DNA of 63,949 nt from an uncultured Saprospiraceae bacterium (GTDB lineage Bacteria > Bacteroidota > Bacteroidia > Chitinophagales > Saprospiraceae). The stretch lies in NCBI GenBank assembly GCA_905480605.1, contig CAJQRD010000064.1:1-63949 (forward strand), written 5' to 3'. Positions within the stretch are counted from its first letter, which is position 1; each line of letters opens with the position of its first letter. The notes beneath the pieces are model-generated. The model saw nothing but the letters and a program-made list of their open reading frames with translations, did no database searches and was not told the DNA's origin. A program made the translations under genes and the position numbers. Shown piece by piece: positions 1 to 7,852 of this stretch.

Positions 1-24
1 ATTTATAAATAATTGCAACATTAT

Positions 25-49
25 CCGTATATTAACGGTAAATATACGG
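25..49. other. Inverted repeat upstream of the first gene
   Basis: CCGTATATT at 25-33 is complementary to AATATACGG at 41-49 with a 7-nt spacer. The hairpin lies about 40 bp before the start codon at 91. It has no T-tract, so an operator or 5'-UTR hairpin is more likely than a terminator. No function can be assigned. Confidence 0.4.
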
Positions 50-90
50 TTAGAGGAATTTCATCATTATAAATACACAGCCCTACCAGG

Positions 91-441
91 ATGACACTTT
101 GTAAAATTTGTAAAACAAAGCTAAAAGGACGCAGCGATAAAATTTTTTGCAGCATAAGATGTAAATCATATTATCATCAAAAATTATCTTCTGTTACAAA
201 TGACGCTACACAAAGAATTGATAAAATACTACACCGAAACAGATCTATTTTATTAGAAATTATGGGCAAAAACAAACATCAAATTCAAATTGATAAAATA
301 GTACTAGATCGGAAAAAACTTAACTATACGTATGTTACGGGGTATTACTTAAATTCCAAAAATAAAATGTACAATTACGTATATGATTTTGCCTGGATGA
401 TTTTCGGCACAAATAAAATTCATGTCTATAGACGCAAATAA
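91..441 (+). CDS. Small zinc-ribbon protein of unknown function
   Basis: This encodes 116 residues. The N-terminus has a CxxC...CxxxC pattern (CKIC near residues 4-7, then FCSIRC near residues 19-24) in the arrangement GRSDKIFCSIRCKSYY. That pattern resembles small Bacteroidota proteins in which a Cys4 knuckle binds zinc. The rest is a basic alpha/beta segment ending in HVYRRK, without signal peptide or membrane helix, so the protein should be cytoplasmic. The family resemblance is from memory and no specific role is known. It stands alone; the next gene on this strand starts 140 bp later after a stretch of heptad repeats. The 5' neighbour lies outside the window. Confidence 0.75.
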   Translation: MTLCKICKTKLKGRSDKIFCSIRCKSYYHQKLSSVTNDATQRIDKILHRNRSILLEIMGKNKHQIQIDKIVLDRKKLNYTYVTGYYLNSKNKMYNYVYDFAWMIFGTNKIHVYRRK

Positions 442-542
442 TTGAAAATGTCAAGACACTTTTTAAAATTCAATTTTTCAATATCCTTTAATCAATAATC
501 TTTATTAACAGAAGTTTTTTAAGAAAACGAAGGTGAACATAA

Positions 543-566
543 CCTCTGACCCCTAACCTCTGACCC
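543..566. repeat. Short heptad-phased repeat (CCTCTGA/CCCCTAA)
   Basis: CCTCTGA (543-549), CCCCTAA (550-556), CCTCTGA (557-563) and a following CCC form three and a half 7-bp units directly before the GTG start at 581. The related pentamer TCTGA recurs in the same 7-bp phase at 4586, 4593 and 4607. This looks like a relic of a heptanucleotide tandem repeat. Confidence 0.5.
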
Positions 567-580
567 GAATATATAACGCT

Positions 581-898
581 GTGACCAGTATCATTAACTT
601 TTCTTCTGACTTTAGTTCAATATTAGAGTTTAGTTATAGCGAATCGCATTTTAAAAATGATTTTTTTGGTGATTATGATTTCGATATTTCTTTTGTTGCC
701 GAAAATATGTCTTATAAATCTCTTATGGGACTAGGTCTTACTGCATATAATGGTATTATGGAAGGACTAAACGACTTAGCATACATAAAAAGAATTTTTG
801 ACGGAAACGGTGATATTGTCTTAACAGAAACTGCTGAGGACATTTCAACTTTCGAAGGTGTGTACGATGTTCATTTGTATTTTGATAAAGTAGAATAA
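581..898 (+). CDS. Hypothetical acidic 105-residue protein
   Basis: The frame is open from GTG 581 to TAA 898 and encodes an acidic protein of 105 residues. It has no signal peptide, no membrane helix and no motif I recognise. It ends in VYDVHLYFDKVE, which looks like a beta-strand-rich C-terminus. The start is uncertain: GTG is the only reasonable initiator, and the preceding 40 bases are heptad repeat, so the gene may have lost its original 5' end. A hairpin at 915-947 follows the stop. The composition fits coding sequence, but expression is not certain. Confidence 0.5.
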   Translation: MTSIINFSSDFSSILEFSYSESHFKNDFFGDYDFDISFVAENMSYKSLMGLGLTAYNGIMEGLNDLAYIKRIFDGNGDIVLTETAEDISTFEGVYDVHLYFDKVE

Positions 899-914
899 TC
901 AAGTCGTTATATTT

Positions 915-947
915 GTAAAAGGGAGAAGTTTTTGTTCTTCCTTTTAC
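915..947 (+). terminator. Hairpin after the 105-residue gene
   Basis: A 13-bp stem (915-927 with 935-947, one G-T wobble) encloses a 7-nt loop, 17 bp after the stop at 898. It is followed by CCCC rather than a T-run, so it may be a weak or factor-assisted terminator, or may protect the 3' end. Confidence 0.4.
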
Positions 948-950
948 CCC

Positions 951-1350
951 GCGCAAGGTTTCCAACCTGGCGCTAATCTAACACCATCCCAGAACCAAGC
1001 TGTCACAAACCAGGCGCAAACCATCCACCAACCCCAAGAACATAATTCCCACAAATTTATTCACTCACCAATCCCATTTACACAAAAAACAATAGCTCAG
1101 ACAACGTTTAGAAAAATAATCATATCCAAGTTTTTACACAAGGTTTTTACTACATCGAAATTATAAATGAAAAAGTAAAGACTTATCGATACCCAGTAAT
1201 TATCGATACCCAGAAATAAAATTCTAAGGACTCTTTGGCGCACGGTTTGTAACCATAGCGATCTCAAGGATAGTTCTTAGCGCGAGGGTCTAACATTGAG
1301 CCTCACAAATTATATCCCTGCACGTGGTTTCCAACTTAGAACCCCTATCG
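951..1350. repeat. Cluster of degenerate REP-like hairpins
   Basis: GCGCAAGGTT (951-960), TCC, AACCTGGCGC (964-973) form a 10-bp stem with one mismatch. Diverged relatives with the core GGTTTnnAACC or GGTTTnnAACT occur near 1238-1260 (GCGCACGGTTTGTAACC) and 1322-1340 (GTGGTTTCCAACTT). GC content is above the neighbourhood. These look like decayed copies of a short palindromic intergenic repeat; no linked transposase is present. Confidence 0.45.
1183..1213. repeat. Direct repeat TTATCGATACCCAG x2
   Basis: TTATCGATACCCAG occurs at 1183-1196 and again at 1200-1213, a 17-bp period. Function unknown. Confidence 0.6.
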
Positions 1351-1381
1351 TTGAAATGACAATGCGAGTTTACATAATGAT

Positions 1382-1418
1382 ATTATCTCCAAAAAATATT
1401 ATATTTTTTGGAGATAAT
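1382..1418. repeat. Perfect 37-bp palindrome
   Basis: Bases 1382-1399 are the exact reverse complement of 1401-1418 around a single central base. The core is CTCCAAAAAATAT / ATATTTTTTGGAG. On the minus strand it overlaps the stop codon of the remnant at 1399-1565, so it may once have been that gene's terminator. Confidence 0.8.
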
Positions 1419-1565
1419 TGAACTCTTTTAATCCAATTGTAGTTTTGTTTTGCTTAATGGAAGTTGTTCTATAATGATTGAATAGTGCTGTGGTAGCTTT
1501 ATTCGGACTAGGATTTTTGCCCCAATTTGAATTTGTAGAAGCTTTCTCAAGAAAACGTATGAGAA
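1399..1565 (-). pseudogene. 3' remnant of an unidentified gene
   Basis: On the minus strand about 54 codons remain open after the heptamer array ends. The residues include FLEKASTNSNWGKNPSPNK and end at LKEFNYLQKI before a TAA. The sequence is protein-like, not low-complexity, and ends in a palindrome. The upstream part of the frame consists only of heptamer repeats, so the 5' end appears to have been lost. I do not recognise the family. Confidence 0.35.
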
Positions 1566-1838
<273 letters not shown>

Positions 1839-1861
1839 TTTATGTTAATAAGTTCTTAAAA

Positions 1862-1908
1862 TACGAATTAAATCGTACTAATATTTGATAATACGATTAC
1901 TTTCGTAT
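1862..1908. promoter_or_regulatory. Paired operators of the BlaI/MecI-type repressor
   Basis: Two dyads of identical design precede the repressor gene: TACGA-N6-TCGTA at 1862-1877 and ATACGA-N6-TCGTAT at 1891-1908. Their centres are 30 bp apart, about three helical turns. A TTTG at 1884-1887, preceded by AATA and thus close to the Bacteroidota -7 box, lies between them, so bound dimers would flank or cover the promoter. BlaI/MecI proteins are known to bind dyads in their own promoter; assigning these sites to the adjacent gene is inference. Confidence 0.65.
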
Positions 1909-1934
1909 ATAATTGTAAGACTTAAATCATAATT

Positions 1935-2324
1935 ATGAGTTCAAGACAAAAAAATATGCCTACAGAATCTGAATTAGAAATACTTCAAATTTTATGGCAA
2001 CATGGTCCATCTTCTGTGCGATTTGTAAATGAGCTTCTAAATGAAAAAAGGGAAGTTGGCTATACGACAACGCTTAAGATTATGCAGATCATGACTGAAA
2101 AAGGTCTTGTCTCAAGAGATACCAGTTCTCGAACGCATGTCTATGATTCTGTTGCAAAAGAAAAGGATACTCAAACAAGTTTACTAGATACGTTTATAGA
2201 AAAAACATATCGAGGCTCAGCAATGAAGTTGGTAATGCAAGCCTTAGGACAGAAAAAAGCAAGTGCAGATGATCTTGAAAAATTGAAAGCTATTATTGAT
2301 GAAATAGAAAAACAAAATAAATAG
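1935..2324 (+). CDS. BlaI/MecI/CopY-family transcriptional repressor
   Basis: A 129-residue winged-helix repressor, the usual length for the family. The N-terminal half (about residues 8-75, including PTESELEILQILWQHGP and a GYTTTLKIMQIMTEKG recognition-helix region) is the DNA-binding domain. The C-terminal half is the dimerisation segment that in this family is cut by the partner M56 protease. The stop is 2 bp before the start of that protease gene, so the two are co-transcribed and probably translationally coupled. Autoregulation through the dyads at 1862-1908 is likely. The inducing signal is unknown; in Bacteroidota such pairs often have no link to beta-lactam resistance, and no beta-lactamase is present here. 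Confidence 0.93.
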   Translation: MSSRQKNMPTESELEILQILWQHGPSSVRFVNELLNEKREVGYTTTLKIMQIMTEKGLVSRDTSSRTHVYDSVAKEKDTQTSLLDTFIEKTYRGSAMKLVMQALGQKKASADDLEKLKAIIDEIEKQNK

Positions 2325-2326
2325 TC

Positions 2327-4402
2327 ATGATTACATCGATCCTATCTAATGAATTGGCTCAAGCTTTTGCTTGGACATTGATACATTCTATTTGGCAATT
2401 TACACTCGTTGCAATTCTTTTGACCTTAACCTTAAAAGCATTATACAAAAGCAAGTCAACATACCGATACTTTATTGGTTTCGGTGCCCTAGGAATTTGT
2501 TTACTTATGGCGCTTATGACTTTTGCTATCTATTATATGGACAGTTTAGGAGCCTCGTCGGGACTTGATATTCAAACTCAATATCAGACTTTTGTCGCCT
2601 CCTCAACTACAGGTTTTTCATTGGCCAAGTTGTTGACACTGATTGATCCTTACCTTCTTGCTATTGTAAATGCATGGCTAATAGGATCTATATTGTTTTT
2701 TATAAAATTTACAACAGGTTATTTTTATTTAAATAGCATCATTAAAAAAGCAACGTCTAATAAAGCCCTTAACAAGTCACTGAAGAAAATCAAATCGAAA
2801 TATAAAATTAACCGAGATGTAATTATCAAGGAGTCAATCAATATTACAACTCCTATTGTAATGGGCATCGTCAAACCAGTAATCTTATTTCCCTTAGGAC
2901 TAGTGAATCAATTGTCTTTACATGAAGTTAACGCCATTTTGGCGCATGAACTTGCACATATAAAAAGACATGATTATTTGTTTAATATTCTTCAAATTGT
3001 TGTTGAAACATTATTCTATTTTCATCCAGCAATCTGGTACATTTCGTCTAACATTAGAAATGAAAGAGAAAACTGTTGTGACGATCTTGCGATAACTCAT
3101 GTGGAAAATAACGTGTCATACGCCAAGACCTTAATTAAACTACAGGAATTAAATATCACAGAAATTCAACCTGCAATGGGATTCTCTGGTTCAAAAAACA
3201 CATTCTCCAATAGGATTCTAAGAATATTAGATCAGCCTACAAGTCAGTCGTCTCATAAGGATAAATTTCTTGTAGCTCTATTGCTTTTTACGACGCTATT
3301 TGTGACTGCTGAAAATTATCAAGGCCATGAAAGAAACATTGATGATAATTTTGAAGTTTATGTAATTGATGATTGCCCAAGGTCGCCTGAAGACATAAAG
3401 TATTACTTAGATACAATTCCTGAGCGCAATACTTTTCATATCAAAAAAAGGTCAGATAAAAGAGATATTGAACTCGTAATGGAAGACGGAGAAATAAAAA
3501 GTCTGAAAATAAATGGAGATTCTATTCCTCAAAATGATCTGTCAAAGCATGAGAATATATTAGAGGAATTGATTCCAGACACGAACAAAGATATTATTAC
3601 GTTATTTCCTGAATGCGGAGATTTCGGGAAGGTGTACTTGTTGGAAAAACTCAGCAGAAACGCTGTGAATATGGATTCTGTATTAGATCTATTAAAAGAA
3701 AATTATTCTGGTTTTCCACAGTGGGGAAATGAAAATGAATGGCAATTTAATTTTGAAGATTATGATAATATCATGATCGACACAATTAAAGATGGCGTAA
3801 AATATTTTTCATTTGAAAACAATCATTTTGAAGAAAATGATAAAATAATAATAGATTCAATTTGGGATTTATTTCCGCACAAGTTACCTCAGTGGTCAAA
3901 TGACAATAACTCATTATTTAACAACGAATTTCCTGAGAGAATCAAAGAACTATTTCAGGGCCAAAATGGAAATATTAATCTAGAAGATTTCAGGTTAAGA
4001 CAAGATGATATTTTTTCAGATGATAATAAATTTCCTGAATGGGTATTTGAAAATGAAAAATTTCCTGAAGAGCTATTCGAAATGCGAAATGATTTATTTC
4101 TTGAAAAGAACAAGTTAAAGGATTTGTTTCAAAGACCACAAGGAGAAACAGTTGCCAATATAATTTCTAAAAAACTTTTATCTGATGAGTTAATTGACGA
4201 CAATGGAGATACAAAAGTTGAATTGACAGGAAAGTTCATGAAAATTAATGGAGAAAAACAACCATCTAATATTTGGAAAAAGTACAAGAGAGTTTATGAA
4301 TCAAACACAGGTCTGGAATTAACCAAAGAATCTAAGCTTGTAATCAATATCTCTAAAGAAACAAAAGAAAAGATCAATAGCAAGTCTCTATTTGGAATTT
4401 AA
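2327..4402 (+). CDS. M56 family (BlaR1-like) membrane metallopeptidase
   Basis: 691 residues. Hydrophobic helices lie near residues 12-36, 46-70 and 108-127, with a fourth near 315-333. The zinc site HELAH (H207-E208-H211) is followed by IKRHD, as in M56 peptidases such as BlaR1 and MecR1. The known role is to sense a signal and cleave the partner repressor encoded 2 bp upstream. It lacks the penicillin-binding sensor domain of BlaR1. Instead, after the fourth helix there are about 350 acidic, Asn-rich residues with imperfect repeats of the type FPQWGNEN, LPQWSNDN and FPEWVFEN. The sensor therefore detects something other than a beta-lactam (inference). The C-terminal region is unlike any domain I know. 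Confidence 0.9.
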   Translation: MITSILSNELAQAFAWTLIHSIWQFTLVAILLTLTLKALYKSKSTYRYFIGFGALGICLLMALMTFAIYYMDSLGASSGLDIQTQYQTFVASSTTGFSLAKLLTLIDPYLLAIVNAWLIGSILFFIKFTTGYFYLNSIIKKATSNKALNKSLKKIKSKYKINRDVIIKESINITTPIVMGIVKPVILFPLGLVNQLSLHEVNAILAHELAHIKRHDYLFNILQIVVETLFYFHPAIWYISSNIRNERENCCDDLAITHVENNVSYAKTLIKLQELNITEIQPAMGFSGSKNTFSNRILRILDQPTSQSSHKDKFLVALLLFTTLFVTAENYQGHERNIDDNFEVYVIDDCPRSPEDIKYYLDTIPERNTFHIKKRSDKRDIELVMEDGEIKSLKINGDSIPQNDLSKHENILEELIPDTNKDIITLFPECGDFGKVYLLEKLSRNAVNMDSVLDLLKENYSGFPQWGNENEWQFNFEDYDNIMIDTIKDGVKYFSFENNHFEENDKIIIDSIWDLFPHKLPQWSNDNNSLFNNEFPERIKELFQGQNGNINLEDFRLRQDDIFSDDNKFPEWVFENEKFPEELFEMRNDLFLEKNKLKDLFQRPQGETVANIISKKLLSDELIDDNGDTKVELTGKFMKINGEKQPSNIWKKYKRVYESNTGLELTKESKLVINISKETKEKINSKSLFGI

Positions 4403-4888
4403 AAAAATGCTAATATACATTCTTAAGGGGATTAACTTTTCTGCATCAGTTTAATTTAATTCGCAGAACGCTGCTTTACGATTCTGATTCCTAAAGTCTT
4501 CCCCTTGATCTCCTTAATAAGCAGATCGCAAGGTCAAAGACACTCGCGAAGGACGAATTATTGATAGTTTATACTATTTGGAATCTCTGATGTCTGACGC
4601 CTGGCTTCTGACCCCTATTAGTCAAAAAAATAGCCCTCCCGAATCGAGAAGGCTATAAGTTAAATCCATTTTTCATTATCCAATTATAAGACATTTATTT
4701 TAGGGTCAACCCCTATGTTTTTTACATGTAAATATTAAATTAAATAAGACCTTATACGTAAGTCTATGATTATTAACCCTTACACGTTTTAAGCGCGTTG
4801 TCAAATGTAATATGCCCGTCTATTTATGAAAGAATGAAATATCTAATTATTGAATTATTAGAGCATTGAAGCATTGTTGGACATTGAA
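4403..4888. other. Intergenic region between convergent genes
   Basis: Between the stop of the M56 gene and the 3' end of the oxidoreductase gene. It contains heptad-phased TCTGA pentamers (4586, 4593, 4607) and a minus-strand terminator (4624-4654). No coding potential was seen. Confidence 0.6.
4624..4654 (-). terminator. Rho-independent terminator of the oxidoreductase operon
   Basis: Read on the minus strand, AGCCTTCTCG (4654-4645), loop ATT, CGGGAGGGCT (4641-4632) form a 10-bp stem with two G-U pairs, followed by a T-run complementary to the seven A at 4624-4630. It lies about 235 bp beyond the stop at 4889, leaving a long 3' UTR. Confidence 0.7.
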
Positions 4889-6046
4889 TCAATGAATCAA
4901 AGAAATCCATTTTGATTCTGATCGTCCAGACTCAATAACTTTATATATAAAATTCATTCCTCTTACACCATCTTCAACAGTCGGGTAGTCATCGTAAATG
5001 GCATCGACTTCTTTACCCTCAATTCGAGCTCTAACGCACATTGCGAAATTGCGGTAGATATTTGCGAAAGCTTCTAGATATCCTTCAGGGTGGCCCGCTG
5101 GTATTCTTGCATGTGCTTGTGCTTGAGGGTATAAGTCTCCGACACCAGTCCTGTAAATTTGCTTAGGTTGATCTAGCCATTTAACTTCTAAACTGTTTGG
5201 TTCCATTTGATGCCATTCTAGACCTCCTTTCTCACCATATACCCTAATGGAAAGAGCATTTTCTTCTCCAGCACAAATTTGTGAGGCAAATAAAATACCT
5301 CTAGCTCCATTGTCAAATCTAAGAAGAACACTTCCATCATCATCTAATTGACGACCAGTGACTAAGGTGCTGATGTCTGCACAGATAGAGCTGATTTTTA
5401 AGCCTGTAATATATTCAGCAAGGTTCTCTGCATGAGTTCCAATATCTCCCATCGCACCTGCTATACCAGATTTTGTGGGATCTGTTCTCCAGGCAGCTTG
5501 TTTTTGATCTGTAGCTTCAACCTTTGTAGAAAGCCATCCCTGTGGGTATTCCACTACAACTTTTCTAATCTTACCCAATTCATTGTGCTTGATCATTTGT
5601 TTGGCTTGCTTCACCATGGGGTAGCCAGTATAATTATGAGTCAATGCAAAAATTAAACCTGAATCATTCACCAAATTTTTAAGTGTTTCGGCTTCTTCTA
5701 AATTAAAAGAAAGAGGTTTGTCACACACAACATGAAATCCATTTTCCAATGCCATTTTAGCTGGACCAAAATGAACATGATTGGGTGTTACAATCGACAC
5801 AAAATCCATACGTTCACCTTCAGACAATTCTTTTTCCTTCTCTATCATTTCTGAGTATGAACCATAAACACGATTTGGGTTTAGAAAAAAGTCTTCTCCA
5901 GATAGTTTTGACTTTTCAGCATTGCTGCTAAATGCACCACATACCAATTCGATTTGTCCATCCAAAGCAGCTGCCATTCTGTGCACATTCCCGATAAACG
6001 CACCTCGACCACCGCCAATCATTCCCATTCTAATTTTTCTTGACAT
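4889..6046 (-). CDS. Gfo/Idh/MocA family NAD(P)-dependent oxidoreductase
   Basis: 385 residues. The N-terminal Rossmann fold shows MIGGGRGAFIGNVHR (residues 9-23) for dinucleotide binding. VCDKPLSFNLEEAETL near residues 108-123 matches the conserved [ED]KP motif whose lysine takes part in catalysis. The C-terminal half is the alpha/beta sugar-binding domain. Family members oxidise or epimerise sugars, inositols or their derivatives; the substrate cannot be told from sequence. There is no signal peptide, so it is cytoplasmic. The gene overlaps the 3' end of the DUF885 gene by 17 bp, which suggests translational coupling, although the two functions have no obvious link. The start at 6046 fits the Rossmann motif spacing. 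Confidence 0.9.
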   Translation of the reverse strand: MSRKIRMGMIGGGRGAFIGNVHRMAAALDGQIELVCGAFSSNAEKSKLSGEDFFLNPNRVYGSYSEMIEKEKELSEGERMDFVSIVTPNHVHFGPAKMALENGFHVVCDKPLSFNLEEAETLKNLVNDSGLIFALTHNYTGYPMVKQAKQMIKHNELGKIRKVVVEYPQGWLSTKVEATDQKQAAWRTDPTKSGIAGAMGDIGTHAENLAEYITGLKISSICADISTLVTGRQLDDDGSVLLRFDNGARGILFASQICAGEENALSIRVYGEKGGLEWHQMEPNSLEVKWLDQPKQIYRTGVGDLYPQAQAHARIPAGHPEGYLEAFANIYRNFAMCVRARIEGKEVDAIYDDYPTVEDGVRGMNFIYKVIESGRSESKWISLIH

Positions 6047-7715
6047 CTTTCTTTTTTGCTTTTATAAAGTCATTAATTATTCTCTCTAATGTATTGAGTG
6101 GAATTGATCCATTGGCCAAAACAACATCATGAAAAGATCTGATGTCAAATTTATCACCCAATTCTTTTTCTGCACGTTTTCGCAGTTCTCTGATTTTTAA
6201 TTCTCCAATTTTGTAAGATACTGCTTGAGCTGGCCAACCAATATATCTATTGATTTCTGTATTTACTTCATGTATTGACAATGCAGTGTTTTCAGTCATG
6301 AATGCCACGGCTTCATCCCTTGTCATTCCAAAGTAATGCATACCTGGATCAACTACCAATCTGCATGCACGCCACATCTCATATGTCAATCGACCAAAGT
6401 CTTGATAAGGTGTAATATAGATGCCTGCTTCCTTACCTAAGAATTCTGAATATAATCCCCAACCTTCACCAAAGGCACTCAAGTAGTAAGATCGAAATTT
6501 TGGCAAATCAGTTAATTCTTTTGCCAGACTAATTTGCAAGTGGTGACCTGGTACTGCTTCATGCAAAGTTAAAGATGGAAGCACATATAACGGTCGAGAT
6601 GGTAGCTTTGTCGTATTTACCCAGTATTGTCCTGCTTTTTGATCTTCCATAGATCCACCTGAATACCTGCCAGTTGTATAGTTGGGTGCTATCTCCAATG
6701 GAACTGGTGTAACGGTAAATGGAAGTCTTGGCAGTTTATTGAAATAACGTGGTAATATTTCTTCTGCTTTTTTAGAAAGCCATGAAGCATAGTACAAAAT
6801 CTCTTTGTCGGATTTGGCATAAAACTGTTCGTCTGTCCTTAAGAAATTTGTGAAATCTTTGAAACTACCTTCATATTTTATATCATTAATTATTTGGTCC
6901 ATCTGTGACCTGATGCGCTTAACTTCTTGCTGACCTAAATCAAAAATTTCTTTTGGACTCATGTCCAAAGTAGTGTAATACTTTACTCTCTGCTCATAAT
7001 ATGCTTTCCCATTTTTTATTTCACGGATACCAATTTTATCTGGAGCAGCAGGTAAATATGTTTTTGTTAAATATTTATGCAATCTTTTAAAACCGTTATA
7101 AATAGCATTTTCATAATGTGAATCAAATTCATGTTTGCCTATTAATGGTTTGAAAAGAAAAAATGTTTCATCCTTGAGAATGTCTTCTAGTACTTCTAAG
7201 CAATTGTTAACCACAAGTTTTGGTCTTACCTTGCCACTTTCTATGCCTTTGTTAAGCCATTCAATTTGATTGTCTAAATAAAAAAGAGTTGTCCCTAATT
7301 TTTCAATATAATTGTCAATGTCTTCTTGACTCTTTAAGTTTTTACCTCTAACACTTCCTAGCATAGAGGTTATAAATCCACCTTCACTATTAAGTGGCAT
7401 CATATGGCTGCCAAATTCGAGGTTGTAAATGTCATTCCCTAGAATGAAGTCCAACATTTCAATATTAATTTGAGAATTGGGATTGTCACCATTTGCTTCT
7501 ATTTTTAAGAGCTCTTTTTTTAATGATTTTAAAAAGTGAGACTTTTCTTTTATATCAAAATCTGTCTCTATTGGCCAAGTCTTTTTATTTTTTGTACTCA
7601 ACCCTTCATTAAATTCATCATATCTTTTTATAATATCATCTAATGAATTCTGTGCTGAAATAACAATCGAGCAGTTGAATATGAGTAAACAAGTAAAACA
7701 AAGTGTTTTGGACAT
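6030..7715 (-). CDS. DUF885 family exported protein (putative metallopeptidase)
   Basis: 561 residues with an N-terminal hydrophobic signal (about residues 1-21, ending ISAQN). The core has HEAVPGHHLQ (about residues 391-400) followed by FGEGWGLYSE. This resembles the HExxxGHH and downstream Glu arrangement of zinc metallopeptidases and is typical of DUF885 proteins. Length is normal for the family. It probably acts as a periplasmic or outer-envelope peptidase, but no substrate is established. It is the first gene of a two-gene minus-strand unit. The start at 7715 places the signal peptide correctly. Confidence 0.88.
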   Translation of the reverse strand: MSKTLCFTCLLIFNCSIVISAQNSLDDIIKRYDEFNEGLSTKNKKTWPIETDFDIKEKSHFLKSLKKELLKIEANGDNPNSQINIEMLDFILGNDIYNLEFGSHMMPLNSEGGFITSMLGSVRGKNLKSQEDIDNYIEKLGTTLFYLDNQIEWLNKGIESGKVRPKLVVNNCLEVLEDILKDETFFLFKPLIGKHEFDSHYENAIYNGFKRLHKYLTKTYLPAAPDKIGIREIKNGKAYYEQRVKYYTTLDMSPKEIFDLGQQEVKRIRSQMDQIINDIKYEGSFKDFTNFLRTDEQFYAKSDKEILYYASWLSKKAEEILPRYFNKLPRLPFTVTPVPLEIAPNYTTGRYSGGSMEDQKAGQYWVNTTKLPSRPLYVLPSLTLHEAVPGHHLQISLAKELTDLPKFRSYYLSAFGEGWGLYSEFLGKEAGIYITPYQDFGRLTYEMWRACRLVVDPGMHYFGMTRDEAVAFMTENTALSIHEVNTEINRYIGWPAQAVSYKIGELKIRELRKRAEKELGDKFDIRSFHDVVLANGSIPLNTLERIINDFIKAKKKDVKKN

Positions 7716-7828
7716 TTTTATATATTAAGAATTAAATATCGCAAAATATTAGCATAATGTCCTAAGTTATTGGATTGACTGTATTTATTTAAGTAAAAGA
7801 GAGCCTTATATCTCAGCTAAATTTTTAA

Positions 7829-7836
7829 TACTTTTG
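7829..7836 (+). promoter_or_regulatory. TAnnTTTG -7 box before prfC
   Basis: TACTTTTG matches the Bacteroidota -7 consensus TAnnTTTG and ends 16 bp before the ATG at 7853. No clear TTG -33 element is seen at the expected distance, so the call rests on the -7 box alone. Confidence 0.45.
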
Positions 7837-7852
7837 CAGTCATTTTTAGATT

